Below, piece by piece: positions 27,379 through 38,600 of a DNA stretch of 64,000 nt (positions within the stretch are counted from its first letter, which is position 1; each line of letters opens with the position of its first letter). A program made the position numbers and the translations under genes. The DNA is from Acinetobacter amyesii (GTDB taxonomy: Bacteria > Pseudomonadota > Gammaproteobacteria > Pseudomonadales > Moraxellaceae): positions 62,001 through 126,000 of the forward strand of contig NZ_MVKX01000006.1 of NCBI RefSeq assembly GCF_002018365.1, in the 5' to 3' direction. Under the pieces are notes generated by a model. That model saw only the letters and a list, made by a program, of their open reading frames with translations. It did no database searches and was not told the DNA's origin.

Positions 27379-28188
27379 ATGAATAAATTTATCTTAAGTT
27401 TCAGTCTCTTATTATGTCCAATATATAGCTTTGCCGATGGCTATCTGAATGAATACATGGTGCTGTTTGTCTCACAAGAAGACCCCGATCTTAGCCCATG
27501 GAAAGATAAGCCACAGTGTAAAGCCCTCAGTACCCCGACTTCACACAAAGGGATCTATGAAAATCAATATGTCTATGCCAATGGCAATGCCCTGACCACC
27601 ATCTTTCTGAGCAACAGCAAAATTAAAAATGGTGAATGTGAACATTTAATTCACTTTCCAGATGGCATTCAAGGCTCAGGCGTATTTGAAAGTTTCTTCC
27701 CCAACGGCAAACCCCGTAGCCGCATTGCCTATAAAAATGGAGAGTACGAGGGCAAACTTGAGTTTTGGTTTGCCAATGGGATAAAAGAACAAGAAAGTAG
27801 CATCATCAATGGTGAATCTCAGGGGGATTACAAAATTTGGCATCCAAATGGGCAACTGGCTTTTTCTCAAAATTATAAAAATGGGATCGAAAATGGCCTG
27901 CGCCAACGCTGGTACAGTAATGGTAAACCATGGACCTATGCCAATTTTCAAAACAATAAACTGATTGGTGAGCTGAAAATGTGGTTTGAAAACGGCAAAC
28001 TAGAACGCCAAGGTTATTATCGGAATGGCGTTCGTCATAACAGTTATAAAATTTGGTATGACAATGGGCAACCTGAAGCGGTGCTTCAGTACGATTTAGG
28101 CAAAATTACCCAAGCCCAGTGTTGGAATGAAGACGGCAGTCAAATGAACCAACAAGCCTGCAATAAATTATATAAAGATGAAGATTAA
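27379..28188 (+). CDS. secreted MORN-repeat (YwqK-like) protein
   Basis: 269 residues. The signal peptide is MNKFILSFSLLLCPIYSFA. From about residue 110 to 250 there are at least six repeats of the form (W/F)-(F/H/Y)-x-N-G-(K/Q)-x-x-x-x-x-x-(Y/F)-x-x-G, as in FPNGKPRSRIAYKNGEYEG and WYSNGKPWTYANFQNNK. These MORN-type YwqK repeats form beta-hairpin arrays; many such proteins are immunity or antitoxin-like partners, others are envelope proteins. No toxin gene is adjacent. Start at 27379 is selected because it gives a clean signal peptide; longer frames start upstream. Confidence 0.8.
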   Translation: MNKFILSFSLLLCPIYSFADGYLNEYMVLFVSQEDPDLSPWKDKPQCKALSTPTSHKGIYENQYVYANGNALTTIFLSNSKIKNGECEHLIHFPDGIQGSGVFESFFPNGKPRSRIAYKNGEYEGKLEFWFANGIKEQESSIINGESQGDYKIWHPNGQLAFSQNYKNGIENGLRQRWYSNGKPWTYANFQNNKLIGELKMWFENGKLERQGYYRNGVRHNSYKIWYDNGQPEAVLQYDLGKITQAQCWNEDGSQMNQQACNKLYKDED

Positions 28189-28247
28189 TTCATTTTTCTG
28201 GCTAACTATATGAATCTATCAAGATATTTATGAATACCAAGCTGCGT

Positions 28248-29954
28248 TTAGGCTGAAACACGATCACGCCCCGCAGCTTTGGCTTTAAACAATGCTTGGT
28301 CTGCGCGCTCTAATAAATCGATCCAGCTTTTGGCACCCACAGCAACACCAATACTCACCGTCACGATGAGATCGGCTTCGTCTTCTGCCAAATTGAAATT
28401 CACATGCTGAATATCATGCCGTATAGTTTCAGCAATGTGCTGGGCTTTGAGCATATCAATCCCCTCGATCAGGACTAAAAACTCATCTCCACCATATCGC
28501 ACCACCAAGTCAGATGAACGAATATGTTGGCGTAATTGATTGGCAACATGTTGAATCACCAAATCGCCAACAATATGCCCATAACGATCATTCACCTGTT
28601 TAAAGTGATCGATATCAATCACGATCAGTGCTGTATGTAAAAAACCTGAATTTTGGCTATCACGAAATTTAATATATTCATCTAAAGCAAAACGATTGGC
28701 AACATTGGTGAGTGAGTCCGTATTGGCAATATGTTTAAGCTGAAACTCAAAGGCATCACGTTGTTCTAGCATATTTTCAATATGCTGAATGGCGTCAAAT
28801 AAACTGAGATAACCTAATTTGGTGGGCTCAATCACGCCTTGATCAATTTGTCGGTGCCGAGCCAATTTAAATAACTGATTACGTGCACGAATTAAAGGTT
28901 CAAACACCCATTTCTTGGCATAGAACATCGTTAATACAGCGGTCAGTAATGACACGAGCGAGAGAAAGAGTGTAAAGATTAATTTATTTCGTGCTTCACG
29001 TCGTTCGTCCGCAGCCACTTTTAGACTGTAATCTAAAATATAACTTTGCAATTCCACCACTGTGACAAATTTATCCACCATTGCATCAGTGAGCTGAGTG
29101 CCATCCATGTGATAACGCTGATGTTGAAGACTTTTTTGCGCCAAACCGTCGATAATCGGTAAACCTTTATCTAAAAATTCCGTCCGTACCGCATGATGTA
29201 ACTGTTTAAACTCGGGTGTTTTGTCATGTTCGGACTGCACGACATTGATCAATTCCCACAGATAGCGTGTTTGACGCTGGGTTTGTAAAGTCCGCGCTAG
29301 ATTTTGCTCTGGAATTTCCTGTTGAAACGATACCGCAGCCATAATGTTTGATGCGACTCGTCCCGCCTGATCACGTAATTCTGCTAGTAATAAAATCAGC
29401 GTGTAATAATTCGATACACGGGTATCTTTACCATGTGAATGATTGACCAATTTCTGCAAGGCAATATAGCTTTGATCCCAAGCTTGGAACATCGCCAAAA
29501 TGGCATGATCCAATTTTTTAGCTTCACGCTGTTGTGTCGGCAGCGCAATATATTGATCGACCGTTTTGCGACCCTGCAACAAATACGGATATAAATTGGA
29601 CTCTAACTGCTGGGCGATCGGTGCAAAGCCCGCTTCTTTTAAAACCTTCAGTGTGTCTTGATATTGCTGATCGACGCCTTGACGATATTCAGCCAACTCA
29701 ATAATTTTTTGCTCGCGCTGTTCACCTTGACTCGACATTGCACTGTTGGCTGGCGCACGTTCACGGGAAATTTGGTTGGTTAAATCTGCCACCATTTTCA
29801 GCATCTGAATTTCTTTCAGCGCTTCGGCACTTTTGAGGTAGTTTTGATTGCTGCTCACAATCAATGGAACACTAATAAATACGATAGACAAGACGATTAC
29901 TAGCATCGCAAGTTGCAAGCGCTTACTAATATGCTCTGTTCGTAATGTTTCCAT
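28248..29954 (-). CDS. membrane-bound diguanylate cyclase
   Basis: 568 residues. Membrane helix 1 (about 14-32) and helix 2 (about 330-348) enclose a helical periplasmic sensor domain of about 300 residues. A linker then leads to a C-terminal GGDEF domain with intact active site RYGGDEF and an upstream product-inhibition site RSSD five residues before GGDEF. NVANRFALDEYIKFRD opens the domain. It makes cyclic di-GMP from two GTP in response to a periplasmic signal. No EAL domain is present. The 1.1-kb region upstream carries no gene. Confidence 0.92.
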   Translation of the reverse strand: METLRTEHISKRLQLAMLVIVLSIVFISVPLIVSSNQNYLKSAEALKEIQMLKMVADLTNQISRERAPANSAMSSQGEQREQKIIELAEYRQGVDQQYQDTLKVLKEAGFAPIAQQLESNLYPYLLQGRKTVDQYIALPTQQREAKKLDHAILAMFQAWDQSYIALQKLVNHSHGKDTRVSNYYTLILLLAELRDQAGRVASNIMAAVSFQQEIPEQNLARTLQTQRQTRYLWELINVVQSEHDKTPEFKQLHHAVRTEFLDKGLPIIDGLAQKSLQHQRYHMDGTQLTDAMVDKFVTVVELQSYILDYSLKVAADERREARNKLIFTLFLSLVSLLTAVLTMFYAKKWVFEPLIRARNQLFKLARHRQIDQGVIEPTKLGYLSLFDAIQHIENMLEQRDAFEFQLKHIANTDSLTNVANRFALDEYIKFRDSQNSGFLHTALIVIDIDHFKQVNDRYGHIVGDLVIQHVANQLRQHIRSSDLVVRYGGDEFLVLIEGIDMLKAQHIAETIRHDIQHVNFNLAEDEADLIVTVSIGVAVGAKSWIDLLERADQALFKAKAAGRDRVSA

Positions 29955-30290
29955 CTATTTTATGCCCCACACTTGTTGCATACCCCAACCCACTTCTCAA
30001 CTAAACGCGGGAATATTTAAATTAATGATCAATAATTTATTAATTTGTAAAGTGAACATTTATACCTCTAAATTCTATACAAATGTGTTTAACCTGTCAC
30101 ATTTTTATCACTTTAAAACGAGATAATTCGCTAAAAAAACAGCAACATATTTGAAAGGAATAAATTTTTTTATGAACTTGCTTAAATAAATATTTACAAT
30201 TGCAATAAATTGGTGCAGAATGCACCGTATTAGGGCACGCTAGATTTCTTCCTCAGCAGAATATTTTAGTTTCCCGAAAATTTTGGCTAA

Positions 30291-30328
30291 AAAATCCTGA
30301 TTTTCCATGAAAATCAGGATTTTTTTTG
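30291..30328 (+). terminator. strong terminator inside the gene-free region
   Basis: AAAATCCTGATTTTC (30291-30305) pairs perfectly with 30309-30323, followed by a long T-run. No coding gene ends upstream on this strand, which suggests it ends a small RNA. Confidence 0.8.
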
Positions 30329-30985
30329 TCTGTGCCTACAGAACTCGATGATAAATCCAATAATATATGCACCATAAAAGGGCATTTATTTTTATTCCAT
30401 GTCCGTTTTATCTATAATCTTTGCGGTAAAGTTCCACTTTTAGACAAAAAAAAGCCCAACCTTGGGGAAAGCTGGGCGAATAAAAAACAAATGATGGAGA
30501 ATCAGGGTCAAAGTCACACTTTTAAACTGTGTGACGACTCGATTGGCAAATTATGAATCAAATAAAATCTGATGTAAAGCCAAGTATTTCACAAGGATAT
30601 TAAATTTATCACTAAGATATTCATTTAAGTGAAGTAGACCTCAGATTTAAAACAAAAACGTCCATTTACTATGCAAATAAACAGTTTTTGCCCAACAATT
30701 CAGCAGTCAAAGCCGCAATTTATCGCTTCAAATACGTGAAAAGCGTTAGAATTTGCCCTTCGTATTAAATGTTATTTTAGATAAAAATAAATATATTGAT
30801 TGTTATTTTAGATCGAAAAGTTGTTTAATTTTTCAAGCCTATTTTTTCGATTACGACTTTAGTCAAACTTATTTGATTGTTCTCAATGATTTTTTTTCAG
30901 TGACTTATTAGTTAGAGTAAAAACTGAATTTCCTATTATGAAATAAAGATCTGAGTCAGAGACTGAATAATAACCTTTAGGATCA

Positions 30986-31013
30986 TTGACTTAATATATT
31001 GTTACAATACAAT
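30986..31013 (+). promoter_or_regulatory. promoter of the Omp33-36-type gene
   Basis: TTGACT (30986-30991), a 16-base spacer and TACAAT (31008-31013). The predicted transcript starts near 31020, leaving a leader of about 35 bases. Confidence 0.55.
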
Positions 31014-31053
31014 GCTCAACGTTTAATCCATTTGTAACAACTGGTAGAAAATC

Positions 31054-31929
31054 ATGAAAAAACTCGGTTTAGCCACTGCTTTATTATTAGCCATGACCGG
31101 TGCTCAAGCTTACCAATTTGAAGTTCAAGGCCAAGCAGAATACATCGACACAACTGCAAATGACAAAGATTTCATTGGTGGTGTTCAAGGTACTTACTAC
31201 TTCAAAAATGTTGACTCTACAAAAGGTCCTTTAGCAGAAGCTGCATTCTTAAACCAAGCTTCTAACGTATCTGTTGCTTACAACTACGGTGAAGTTGGTT
31301 CAAAAGGTACTGACGTAATTGCTCATAACTTTGGTGCTAAAGCTGAAGCTTATGTTCCAACTAAAGTTGTTCCTGTATATGCAAGCGCGTCTTACAGCCA
31401 CACTATTCTTGACAGCAAAAACCAAAAATTCGCTGACAACAATGGCGACCGTTATGCATTAGAAGTTGGTGCGCTTCCAACTCAAAACTTCTTAGTTGCT
31501 GTTGGTTACACTAGCGTTGCTGACCAAGCTGCTGTTGACGCGTTCAACGTTATGGGTAACGGTGTTGCTAAAGCTGCTGCAGAAGCTGCGACTATTGGTC
31601 AAGACCAAGACGCAATCACTGCACGTGCTAAATATGTTGGCGCAATCGACGACACTAACATGGCAATTGGTTTCGAATCAGGCATCATCTACGGTGATGA
31701 CACTGCGTACCAATTCAAAACTGATCTTTTCGTAACTCCTAAATTAAGCGTTGGTGCTTCTTACGCTGAATCTAGCTTTGCTGGTACTCCAGACTCAGCT
31801 TGGGGCGCGAACGTAAACTACTTCATCACTCCTGCTGTTGCAGTTGGTGCTAGCTATGTAAATGCTAATGCTGAAGAAGTTGCGCTTGACACTCAAACTG
31901 TTGGCGTAAACGCTAAATTCCGTTTCTAA
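31054..31929 (+). CDS. Omp33-36-type outer-membrane porin
   Basis: 291 residues. Signal peptide MKKLGLATALLLAMTGAQA with cleavage before YQFEVQGQ. The mature protein is a beta-barrel ending NAKFRF, the aromatic C-terminal signature of outer-membrane proteins. Start, PLAEAAFLNQASN, NGDRYALEVGA, YFITPAVAVGASYVNA and end match the Acinetobacter Omp33-36 water/solute channel. In A. baumannii its loss lowers carbapenem uptake and it contributes to host-cell killing. Codon use is biased (strong, uniform preference), in line with high expression. The central loop (about 165-185) is rich in Ala and probably extracellular. Confidence 0.93.
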   Translation: MKKLGLATALLLAMTGAQAYQFEVQGQAEYIDTTANDKDFIGGVQGTYYFKNVDSTKGPLAEAAFLNQASNVSVAYNYGEVGSKGTDVIAHNFGAKAEAYVPTKVVPVYASASYSHTILDSKNQKFADNNGDRYALEVGALPTQNFLVAVGYTSVADQAAVDAFNVMGNGVAKAAAEAATIGQDQDAITARAKYVGAIDDTNMAIGFESGIIYGDDTAYQFKTDLFVTPKLSVGASYAESSFAGTPDSAWGANVNYFITPAVAVGASYVNANAEEVALDTQTVGVNAKFRF

Positions 31930-31951
31930 TTCATATTAGATACTGAATACC

Positions 31952-31979
31952 AAAAAGGACGCATTTGCGTCCTTTTTTA
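31952..31979. terminator. bidirectional terminator after the porin
   Basis: AAAAAGGACGCA (31952-31963) pairs with TGCGTCCTTTTT (31966-31977). It also faces the convergent channel gene. Confidence 0.92.
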
Positions 31980-31987
31980 TTCTGCCA

Positions 31988-32710
31988 TTATTTGTCTTTG
32001 GGCTCATGGCGTTCCGGTAAATGGGCAATATATTGCAAAGCAATTAAGCGTGAAACGATGAGAGCCAAATACATCACCCCGCAGAACATTTGAAGCATCG
32101 CCAACACCCGTGCTGGCGCACTCACAGGCATGAGATCTGACAAGCCCGTGGCAGACTGCAAACTAAAACTTAAAAATAATAAATCTAACCACGACTGCAT
32201 GCCCGGCTCTGCAGGGTTCACAAAACTATCCGGATAAATCAGCTGACAAATACTATAGAGAAAGGCAAAACCCCATGCGATGAGGGTAAATACTGCCCCT
32301 GCTGCAAAAAGTTCATCTTTGGTTAAATAGCGATCGGCAAACATATAGCGCAATACACCATAGGCTGCACTAAAATACGCGCAGGCTTCAAAAGCATGCG
32401 CAATAATTTGAATATTCGGATGATTTACACCGAGCATAATCAAAGTAGAAAACAATACGGCGCAGCCAACAAAACTTAGCCCAAGAATCGTAAACATCGG
32501 AGTTTGGCGAATCACTTTGGCAATGATCAACAGCACCAACACCCCAAGCACCCAAATCAGCGCACGAAAAGACAGGCTTTCTCGGGTAATCGCGGTTAAT
32601 ACCAAGATCAGAAACTGCACCAATAACAGCCATGCTGAGGGTAAAAGTCTAAAGCTTTTCCAAAAATCCACGAATCCTTGCATTATTTTCAATCTCAATA
32701 TTTTTATCAT
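31988..32710 (-). CDS. ion-channel-like membrane protein
   Basis: 240 residues with six hydrophobic segments. The last two enclose a re-entrant-loop-like segment, LLFLSFSLQSATGLSDLMPVSAPARVL (shown in pieces: SFSLQSATGLSDLMP). This is the Ion_trans_2 pore architecture. The usual potassium filter TVGYG is replaced by SATGLSD, so ion selectivity is not predictable. The N-terminus may start at this ATG or nine codons later. It converges on the Omp33-36 gene. Function is inferred only from topology. Confidence 0.72.
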   Translation of the reverse strand: MIKILRLKIMQGFVDFWKSFRLLPSAWLLLVQFLILVLTAITRESLSFRALIWVLGVLVLLIIAKVIRQTPMFTILGLSFVGCAVLFSTLIMLGVNHPNIQIIAHAFEACAYFSAAYGVLRYMFADRYLTKDELFAAGAVFTLIAWGFAFLYSICQLIYPDSFVNPAEPGMQSWLDLLFLSFSLQSATGLSDLMPVSAPARVLAMLQMFCGVMYLALIVSRLIALQYIAHLPERHEPKDK

Positions 32711-32920
32711 GTGCTGAAATGATCGATCTGAAGCATCATCAACTGATTGATTTTAAATTAGCATGAAGTGAGTTTTTTATACTGCAAAGATTTGTTGAGC
32801 GTGACCTGAAAAACATCACATATGCATACTGTTCTGCCTCAGTTTTTTGATCACCCTTGAAACTCAAAAAGCCTATTGTAAGTTTCAGTTTTCAGGCGCA
32901 CATTTAAAGGAATCTCCTGC

Positions 32921-33310
32921 GTGGTAGATTTCATTATGAAAAAACATCTCGTATTTGCGCCCCTCTGTCTGCTCATGCTCTCTGCCTGCACACAAAACAG
33001 TCCACTCCTCAAAGGCCATGAAAATTATGTGGGGACTTGGCAAAACAACCACAGTGAATTAGTGATCAAAGCGTCGGGCGAAGTCACGTATCATCATCAA
33101 GAACATACCGAAAAAAGTATTGCCAACCAAACCTTCAGTGGTGCTGAACAGTCAAGAATAAAAGCCCATTTGAGCAGTTTTGGTGATCAGAGCTTTAGCA
33201 TCGGTCAGGATGATTTCTCTCAACAATTCACAATTCAGCGCTCACCTTATCAAGATGATCAGGGCCATTGGAAAATGTCGGTCAATGGAGAAAGTTATAC
33301 ACGCAAATAA
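32921..33310 (+). CDS. small lipoprotein, unknown function
   Basis: 129 residues from GTG 32921 or 124 from ATG 32936. AGGA at 32908 favours the former, while the signal MKKHLVFAPLCLLMLSAC is complete in either. The lipobox LSAC gives lipidation of the following Cys. The mature domain contains YVGTWQNNHSELVIKASGEVTYHH, reminiscent of small lipocalin-like beta-sandwich domains, and ends GHWKMSVNGESYTRK. No partner is nearby. A real gene by signal, ribosome site and downstream terminator. Confidence 0.75.
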   Translation: MVDFIMKKHLVFAPLCLLMLSACTQNSPLLKGHENYVGTWQNNHSELVIKASGEVTYHHQEHTEKSIANQTFSGAEQSRIKAHLSSFGDQSFSIGQDDFSQQFTIQRSPYQDDQGHWKMSVNGESYTRK

Positions 33311-33360
33311 GACAGAGATTTGTCCATGACCCACTGCTCCATAGAATTTACTCAGATATA

Positions 33361-33386
33361 AAAAAAGCCCCTTGTTTGGGGCTTTT
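33361..33386. terminator. bidirectional terminator
   Basis: AAAAAGCCCC (33362-33371) pairs with GGGGCTTTTT, loop TTGTTT. It lies between the lipoprotein gene and actP, which converge. Confidence 0.9.
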
Positions 33387-33399
33387 TAGGCTATTCAGA

Positions 33400-35115
33400 T
33401 TAGTGATCTGAAGCACCTGAGATACCAATACCAGTTTGTGAACGTACATACTGTGCATCAAATGCTTTACGTTCTGCTTGCGCACGTGCTGAATTATCAG
33501 TCACAGAGAACAACCAGCAGCAGATGAATGCCAATGGCATTGCAAAGATTGCAGGACCATTGAATGGGTTAACTGGTGTTTCAGAGATTGCAAATGTATC
33601 TACCCAAACTGCTTTAGACAATACAATGAGAATCACCGCAGTTGCTAGACCAACCACACCACCAATCACCGCACCACGCGTCGTTAAACCTTTCCAGAAC
33701 ATCGACAATACAAGCACTGGGAAGTTTGCACACGCTGCTACAGAGAATGCCAAACCAACCATGAATGCAACGTTTTGTTTCTCGAACAAGATACCTAAAA
33801 TCATCGCGAAGATCGCAAGACCTAAAGTCGCGATTTTAGACATACGAAGTTCAGATTCTGGCGTTGTTTGACCTTTCTTGAATACGTTTGCATACAAGTC
33901 ATGTGAAATTGCTGAAGCACCTGACAATGTCAGACCTGCAACAACTGCAAGAATCGTTGCGAATGCTACCGCTGAAATGAAGCCCATGAACAAGTCGCCG
34001 CCCAATGCATCAGATAAATGCACCGCAGCCATGTTGTTACCACCAACAAGCTCTAGCTTGCCAGTTACCGCCATTTTCGCTACATCAAGGAATTGTGGGT
34101 TATTTGAAACGTAAAGGATCGCACCAAAACCAATGATGAAAGTCAGTAGGTAGAAGTAACCAATGAAACCTGTTGCTACAACCACTGATTTACGCGCTTC
34201 TTTGGCATCTTTTACTGTGAAGAAACGCATTAAGATGTGTGGTAGACCTGCTGTACCGAACATCAATGCAAGACCTAGAGAGATCGCATCAATTGGGTTC
34301 GCAGCCAATTTACCAGGCCCCATAATGTTTGCAGCTTCAGTTAAAGATACATCATGTACTTTAGAGAAAACTTGGATCGATTGATTGAACATTTCAGAGA
34401 AGCTGAAGCCCACGCCTTTCATGACCATAAATGCCATGAAGGTTGCGCCAGAAAGTAGCATCACTGCTTTAATGATCTGTACCCAAGTCGTTGCCAACAT
34501 ACCACCGAAGATTACATACGCCATCATCAGTAGACCAACGATCACAACCGCAATGTTGTAGTTCAAACCGAATAATAGTTTGATCAACTGACCTGCACCT
34601 ACCATCTGTGCGATTAGGTAGAACGCTACAACCACCAGCGAGCTTACTGCTGCAAGTGTACGGACAGGTTTCTCAGCAAGACGGAATGACACCACGTCAG
34701 ATAAGTTGAACTTACCTAAGTTACGCAGACGTTCAGCCACCAAGAACAGTACGATTGGCCAACCCACCATGAAGCCTAATGAATACAGCAAGCCGTCAAA
34801 GCCAGAGCTGAATACCATTGCGGAAATACCGAGGAACGATGCTGCTGACATGTAGTCACCGGCAATCGCTAAACCATTTTGGAAACCCGAAATACCACCA
34901 CCGGCAGTATAGAAGTCTGCAGTGTTCGTGGTTTGCTTCGCTGCCCATTTGGTAATAAACAAGGTCAAGCCAACAAAGATTGCGAACATGATAATCGCAT
35001 GCCAGTTGGTCGCTTGTTGCTGTGCTTCACCTAAGTCAGGTCCTGCCATTGCCATGCTTGACATGAGCAGAGCGGGAGCCGCCAGTGCTGTTGCTTTCAA
35101 TGAATTCCATTTCAT
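33400..35115 (-). CDS. actP: cation/acetate symporter
   Basis: 571 residues. A cleavable-looking leader [24 protein letters not shown] is followed by about 13 membrane helices of the sodium:solute symporter (SLC5) family, with [20 protein letters not shown] at the first conserved block. It imports acetate and other short monocarboxylates with Na+ or H+. One base separates it from the upstream yjcH-type gene, the usual yjcH-actP operon. The CrbS-type sensor gene diverges beyond yjcH, and acs lies 12 kb away, forming an acetate utilisation group probably activated by the CrbR-type regulator. Confidence 0.94.
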   Translation of the reverse strand: MKWNSLKATALAAPALLMSSMAMAGPDLGEAQQQATNWHAIIMFAIFVGLTLFITKWAAKQTTNTADFYTAGGGISGFQNGLAIAGDYMSAASFLGISAMVFSSGFDGLLYSLGFMVGWPIVLFLVAERLRNLGKFNLSDVVSFRLAEKPVRTLAAVSSLVVVAFYLIAQMVGAGQLIKLLFGLNYNIAVVIVGLLMMAYVIFGGMLATTWVQIIKAVMLLSGATFMAFMVMKGVGFSFSEMFNQSIQVFSKVHDVSLTEAANIMGPGKLAANPIDAISLGLALMFGTAGLPHILMRFFTVKDAKEARKSVVVATGFIGYFYLLTFIIGFGAILYVSNNPQFLDVAKMAVTGKLELVGGNNMAAVHLSDALGGDLFMGFISAVAFATILAVVAGLTLSGASAISHDLYANVFKKGQTTPESELRMSKIATLGLAIFAMILGILFEKQNVAFMVGLAFSVAACANFPVLVLSMFWKGLTTRGAVIGGVVGLATAVILIVLSKAVWVDTFAISETPVNPFNGPAIFAMPLAFICCWLFSVTDNSARAQAERKAFDAQYVRSQTGIGISGASDH

Positions 35116-35116
35116 C

Positions 35117-35449
35117 TTAGTGAAGTCCTTTTTCTTGAGTAATTGCTTCTACTTCACGCATTGCTTCTTCGTTTAATGCATCTAATTTATTATTTGCAAT
35201 GTACGAATACACACCACAGAGCAGGAATGACAATACAATAATGCTCAAACCTAATGGCATACCAATCGTGGTCACACCACCACTCACGGATTGCATCAAG
35301 AACTCTTTGTTATAGCCCACAAGTAGCATGAAGCCGACATAGACCACCAACATGATGATCGTCAAAGTCCAGCTCAATTTACTTTTACGGCTAACCATTT
35401 CCTTAAATTTTGGATTCTGTAGAATTTGTTCTACCTGTCTCTCATCCAT
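35117..35449 (-). CDS. yjcH: DUF485 inner-membrane protein, ActP partner
   Basis: 110 residues with two membrane helices ([19 protein letters not shown] and [18 protein letters not shown]) and an N-terminal amphipathic segment [22 protein letters not shown] typical of DUF485. DUF485 proteins are always found before actP and are thought to assist the permease. ATG 35449 has the AAGGAG-like ribosome site upstream and gives the usual family start MDERQVEQ. The stop is one base before the actP start. Confidence 0.92.
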   Translation of the reverse strand: MDERQVEQILQNPKFKEMVSRKSKLSWTLTIIMLVVYVGFMLLVGYNKEFLMQSVSGGVTTIGMPLGLSIIVLSFLLCGVYSYIANNKLDALNEEAMREVEAITQEKGLH

Positions 35450-35630
35450 AATGTTCTCCTTACGCCGAACCTTGGCGCGCAATTTTCTAATTCGAATTAT
35501 TTCGAAGCTAAACTTACCAATGTTCCTTATCTCTTGTAATTTAGACTTTGGTCGTTAAATTTTGAGCAATAACCTCCCTAAGCCTGTGGATGCGTTATCA
35601 TTAAGCGAGAATTAATATGCTGCAGGCTCT

Positions 35631-38600
35631 ATGAATAGTTGGCTTATCGTCGGGGTATTGGCCCTTTACATCGCATTACTCTTTGTATGTGCATTCTTTG
35701 GTGAAAAGCATGCCAGCAGGCTCAGTACTCGCGGCAGAATGCTTCTCTTTAGTCTAACTTTAGGGGTTTACTGTTCATCTTGGACGTTTTATGGCGCAAC
35801 AGGTGCCGCGGTTCGTGAGGGCATTATTTTCCTGCCAATCTATCTGGGGCCACTGCTATTTGTTGCGCTCGGCTATGATATTTGGCGACGTTTAGGCCGT
35901 GTCCGTCAGCATCATGCCATTTCATCGATTGCCGACTTTGTAGCAGCACGATATGGTAAAAGTGGCCCCTTAGCGTCATTGGTCACGATCCTTGCCGTGA
36001 TTGCCATTATTCCCTATTTAGCCTTGCAGCTACGTGCGATTGCGCTAAGTGCAACGGTCATTTTAGAACCGACCGCTGGTCTGACCGGTACCACCAATAG
36101 TGTGTTGTTTTTGACTGGTGTTTTGGCGATTTTGGCCATGATGTTTGGGACACGACAAATTGCCAATACAGAACAGCATGGCGGCTTAATGTTGGCTGTG
36201 GCATTTGAGTCTTTCGTCAAGCTGTTTGCACTACTTGCAGTCGCATTTTTCTTTGTTTTTGAATCACCTGAAAACATGGCGCAAATCAGCCATGACATCA
36301 ACACCACCTTTAAAGATGTTCAGCTCAAAGGTGTGCCAGAAAGCTTCTGGATTCAAACTTTATTGGCTGCATTAGCGATTATTTGTCTACCACGTCAGTT
36401 CCATGTCGCGGTGGTTGAACTGCGAGATGAAAAGCATATCCGTGGTGCTCGTCGTTGGTTTGCCATTTATCTGATTTTAACCATTATTGCGATCATCCCG
36501 ATTGCCAGTTGGGCGCTGCATGCAGCACCTGCCTACTTGGCAATCCCCGATGTTGCTGTGCTCTCACTGCCTTTAAGTTATAACCAAGACTGGTTGACCT
36601 TACTTGCCTTTCTCGGTGGTTTTTCAGCATCGACAGGTATGCTGTTGGTGTCGTCAGTGGCTTTGTCGATTATGCTCAGTAATGACTTGATCATGCCTGC
36701 ACTGTGGCGTACACGCTTATTGTCACGTCATGACAAACGCCTACCACTCGTACTGAAATTTACACGTCGTGTGTGTATTTTAGCGGTCATGTTATTGGGC
36801 TTCTTGTTCTTCCATTTCTTCAATGACATTGACCAATTATCGGTCTTTGGCCTATTGGCCTTCAGTGCTGTGGCACAGTTTGCACCGGCATTAATTGGTG
36901 GTTTGTATTGGCGTGGCGGAAGTAAGCAAGGCGTATATGCAGGTCTGTTGGTCGGTTTCGGCATGTGGGCTTATACCCTGCTATTGCCAACCGTATTGCG
37001 TAGCCTGCCTGAACAATTTAAAACATTTACCGAAAATCTTTTAAGTCAGGGACCTCTCGGCTTGAGTTGGTTACGTCCTGAAGCCCTGTTAGGGTTTGAG
37101 TCTTTCGATCCCCTTACCCATGGCGTAGTTTGGGCACTTGGATTAAATATCACCCTCTATATTTGGATTTCCCGCGTCTTCCGCCCAAGCGTTGCCGAGC
37201 AAATTCAGGCCGAAAGTTTCTTTTATTATGAAACCAAACCGCTCCCGGCTCAAAGCACATCAAACGACATCAGCTATATTCACCATGATGTGGCACGCTT
37301 AAAAGTTGGTGATCTAATTACCTTGGCAAAACGCATCACCGGTGAAGGTCCAACCATGCGTGCCTTCAACCAATTTTGCGCACAAAACAATGTCGTTTTG
37401 AATGAAAATAGCAGCGCCAACGGCATGTGGTGGCGTTTTACCGAACAGTATCTTGCAGGCACCATTGGTGCGGCATCTGCCCGTACCTTACTCACCACAG
37501 CCATGGTCAATAATGGTTTAGCACTCGGTCAGGTCGCCAATATTCTTGACCAAGCGTCACAGTGGCAGCGCTTTAACCAAAATCTGATCATGACCATGAT
37601 CGACCATATGACCCAAGGTGTGTCCGTGGTTGATGAAAACATGTGTTTGGTGGCATGGAATAATCAATACCTCAAACTGTTCGATTATCCAAAAGACATT
37701 GTCTATGTCGGTTGTCCAATTTCAGACTTGATTCGTTATAACGCTGAACGCGGCGAATGTGGTCCTGGTTCAGTCGAAGAACATGTGCGTAAACGTATGC
37801 ATTGGATGCAAGTCGGCAGCGCACACGAATTTGAACGGATTCGTAAAGATGGTCGTGTAATTCAGATGCGCGGTAACCCGATCGAAGGCGGTGGTTTCGT
37901 CACGACCTTTGCCGATATTACCGCATTCCGTGAAAATGAAGCCTTGCTTGAAGGGCGTGTACAAGACCGTACCCAACAGTTGGCAGATGCCCTGTCCGAA
38001 CAACAATTGGCACGTGAGCAAGCCGATAAAGCCAATATGTCGAAAAGCCGCTTCATTGCTGCTGCAAGCCATGACTTATTGCAACCGATGCATGCTGCGC
38101 GCCTGTTTAGTACCGCCCTCGAGCAAAGCGTACAAAATGACGATGATCGTAAAACGCTTCAGCAACTTGATCGTGCGCTGCATGGTGCGGAAAGTATGCT
38201 CTCTGCCCTCTTGGACATTGCTCGACTCGAAGGCGGAACGATCCAACCGAAACGTCAGCCTTATCCACTACATGACTTACTCAGCGATCTTGAACTGCAA
38301 TTTAAATCGATTGCAGCACAGCGTAATATCAAACTGACCGTACATGATGCTCAGTTCTGGATTGACACCGACCCACAGTGGATTCGTCGCATTATTCAAA
38401 ACTTCGTCAGCAATGCCTTACGCTATACGGCGCGTGGTCGTGTTGTGGTGGGTGTGCTACGTTCAGCACGTCCGGGACATATTCGTATTGGCGTTTGGGA
38501 TACAGGTCCTGGGATCGCGGAAGAACAGCGCATTAAGTTGTTCCAAGAGTTTGAACGCTGTGGACACACCTCTCCATGGGGTGAACAGGGTCTGGGCTTA

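Larger units (their letters stand above)
29955..31053. other. 1.1-kb gene-free region before the Omp33-36 porin
   Basis: Very AT-rich. It holds a perfect stem GGTGC-AGAAT-GCACC near 30215 and a 15-bp terminator at 30291-30328. Two further hairpins follow: GCCCA/TGGGC around 30453-30477, and GTCACAC (30513-30519) with GTGTGAC (30529-30535). The only longer frame has no ribosome site. A small RNA ending at the terminator is plausible. Confidence 0.5.

Noticed and set aside
30200..30260. NtrC-type site around GGTGC-AGAAT-GCACC
   Set aside because: The arms are in the opposite order to the TGCACC-N5-GGTGCA consensus, and no nitrogen gene is near.
30326..30556. 76-codon frame in the gene-free region
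   Set aside because: Starts within the T-run side of a terminator, lacks a ribosome site and contains hairpins that better fit RNA structure.
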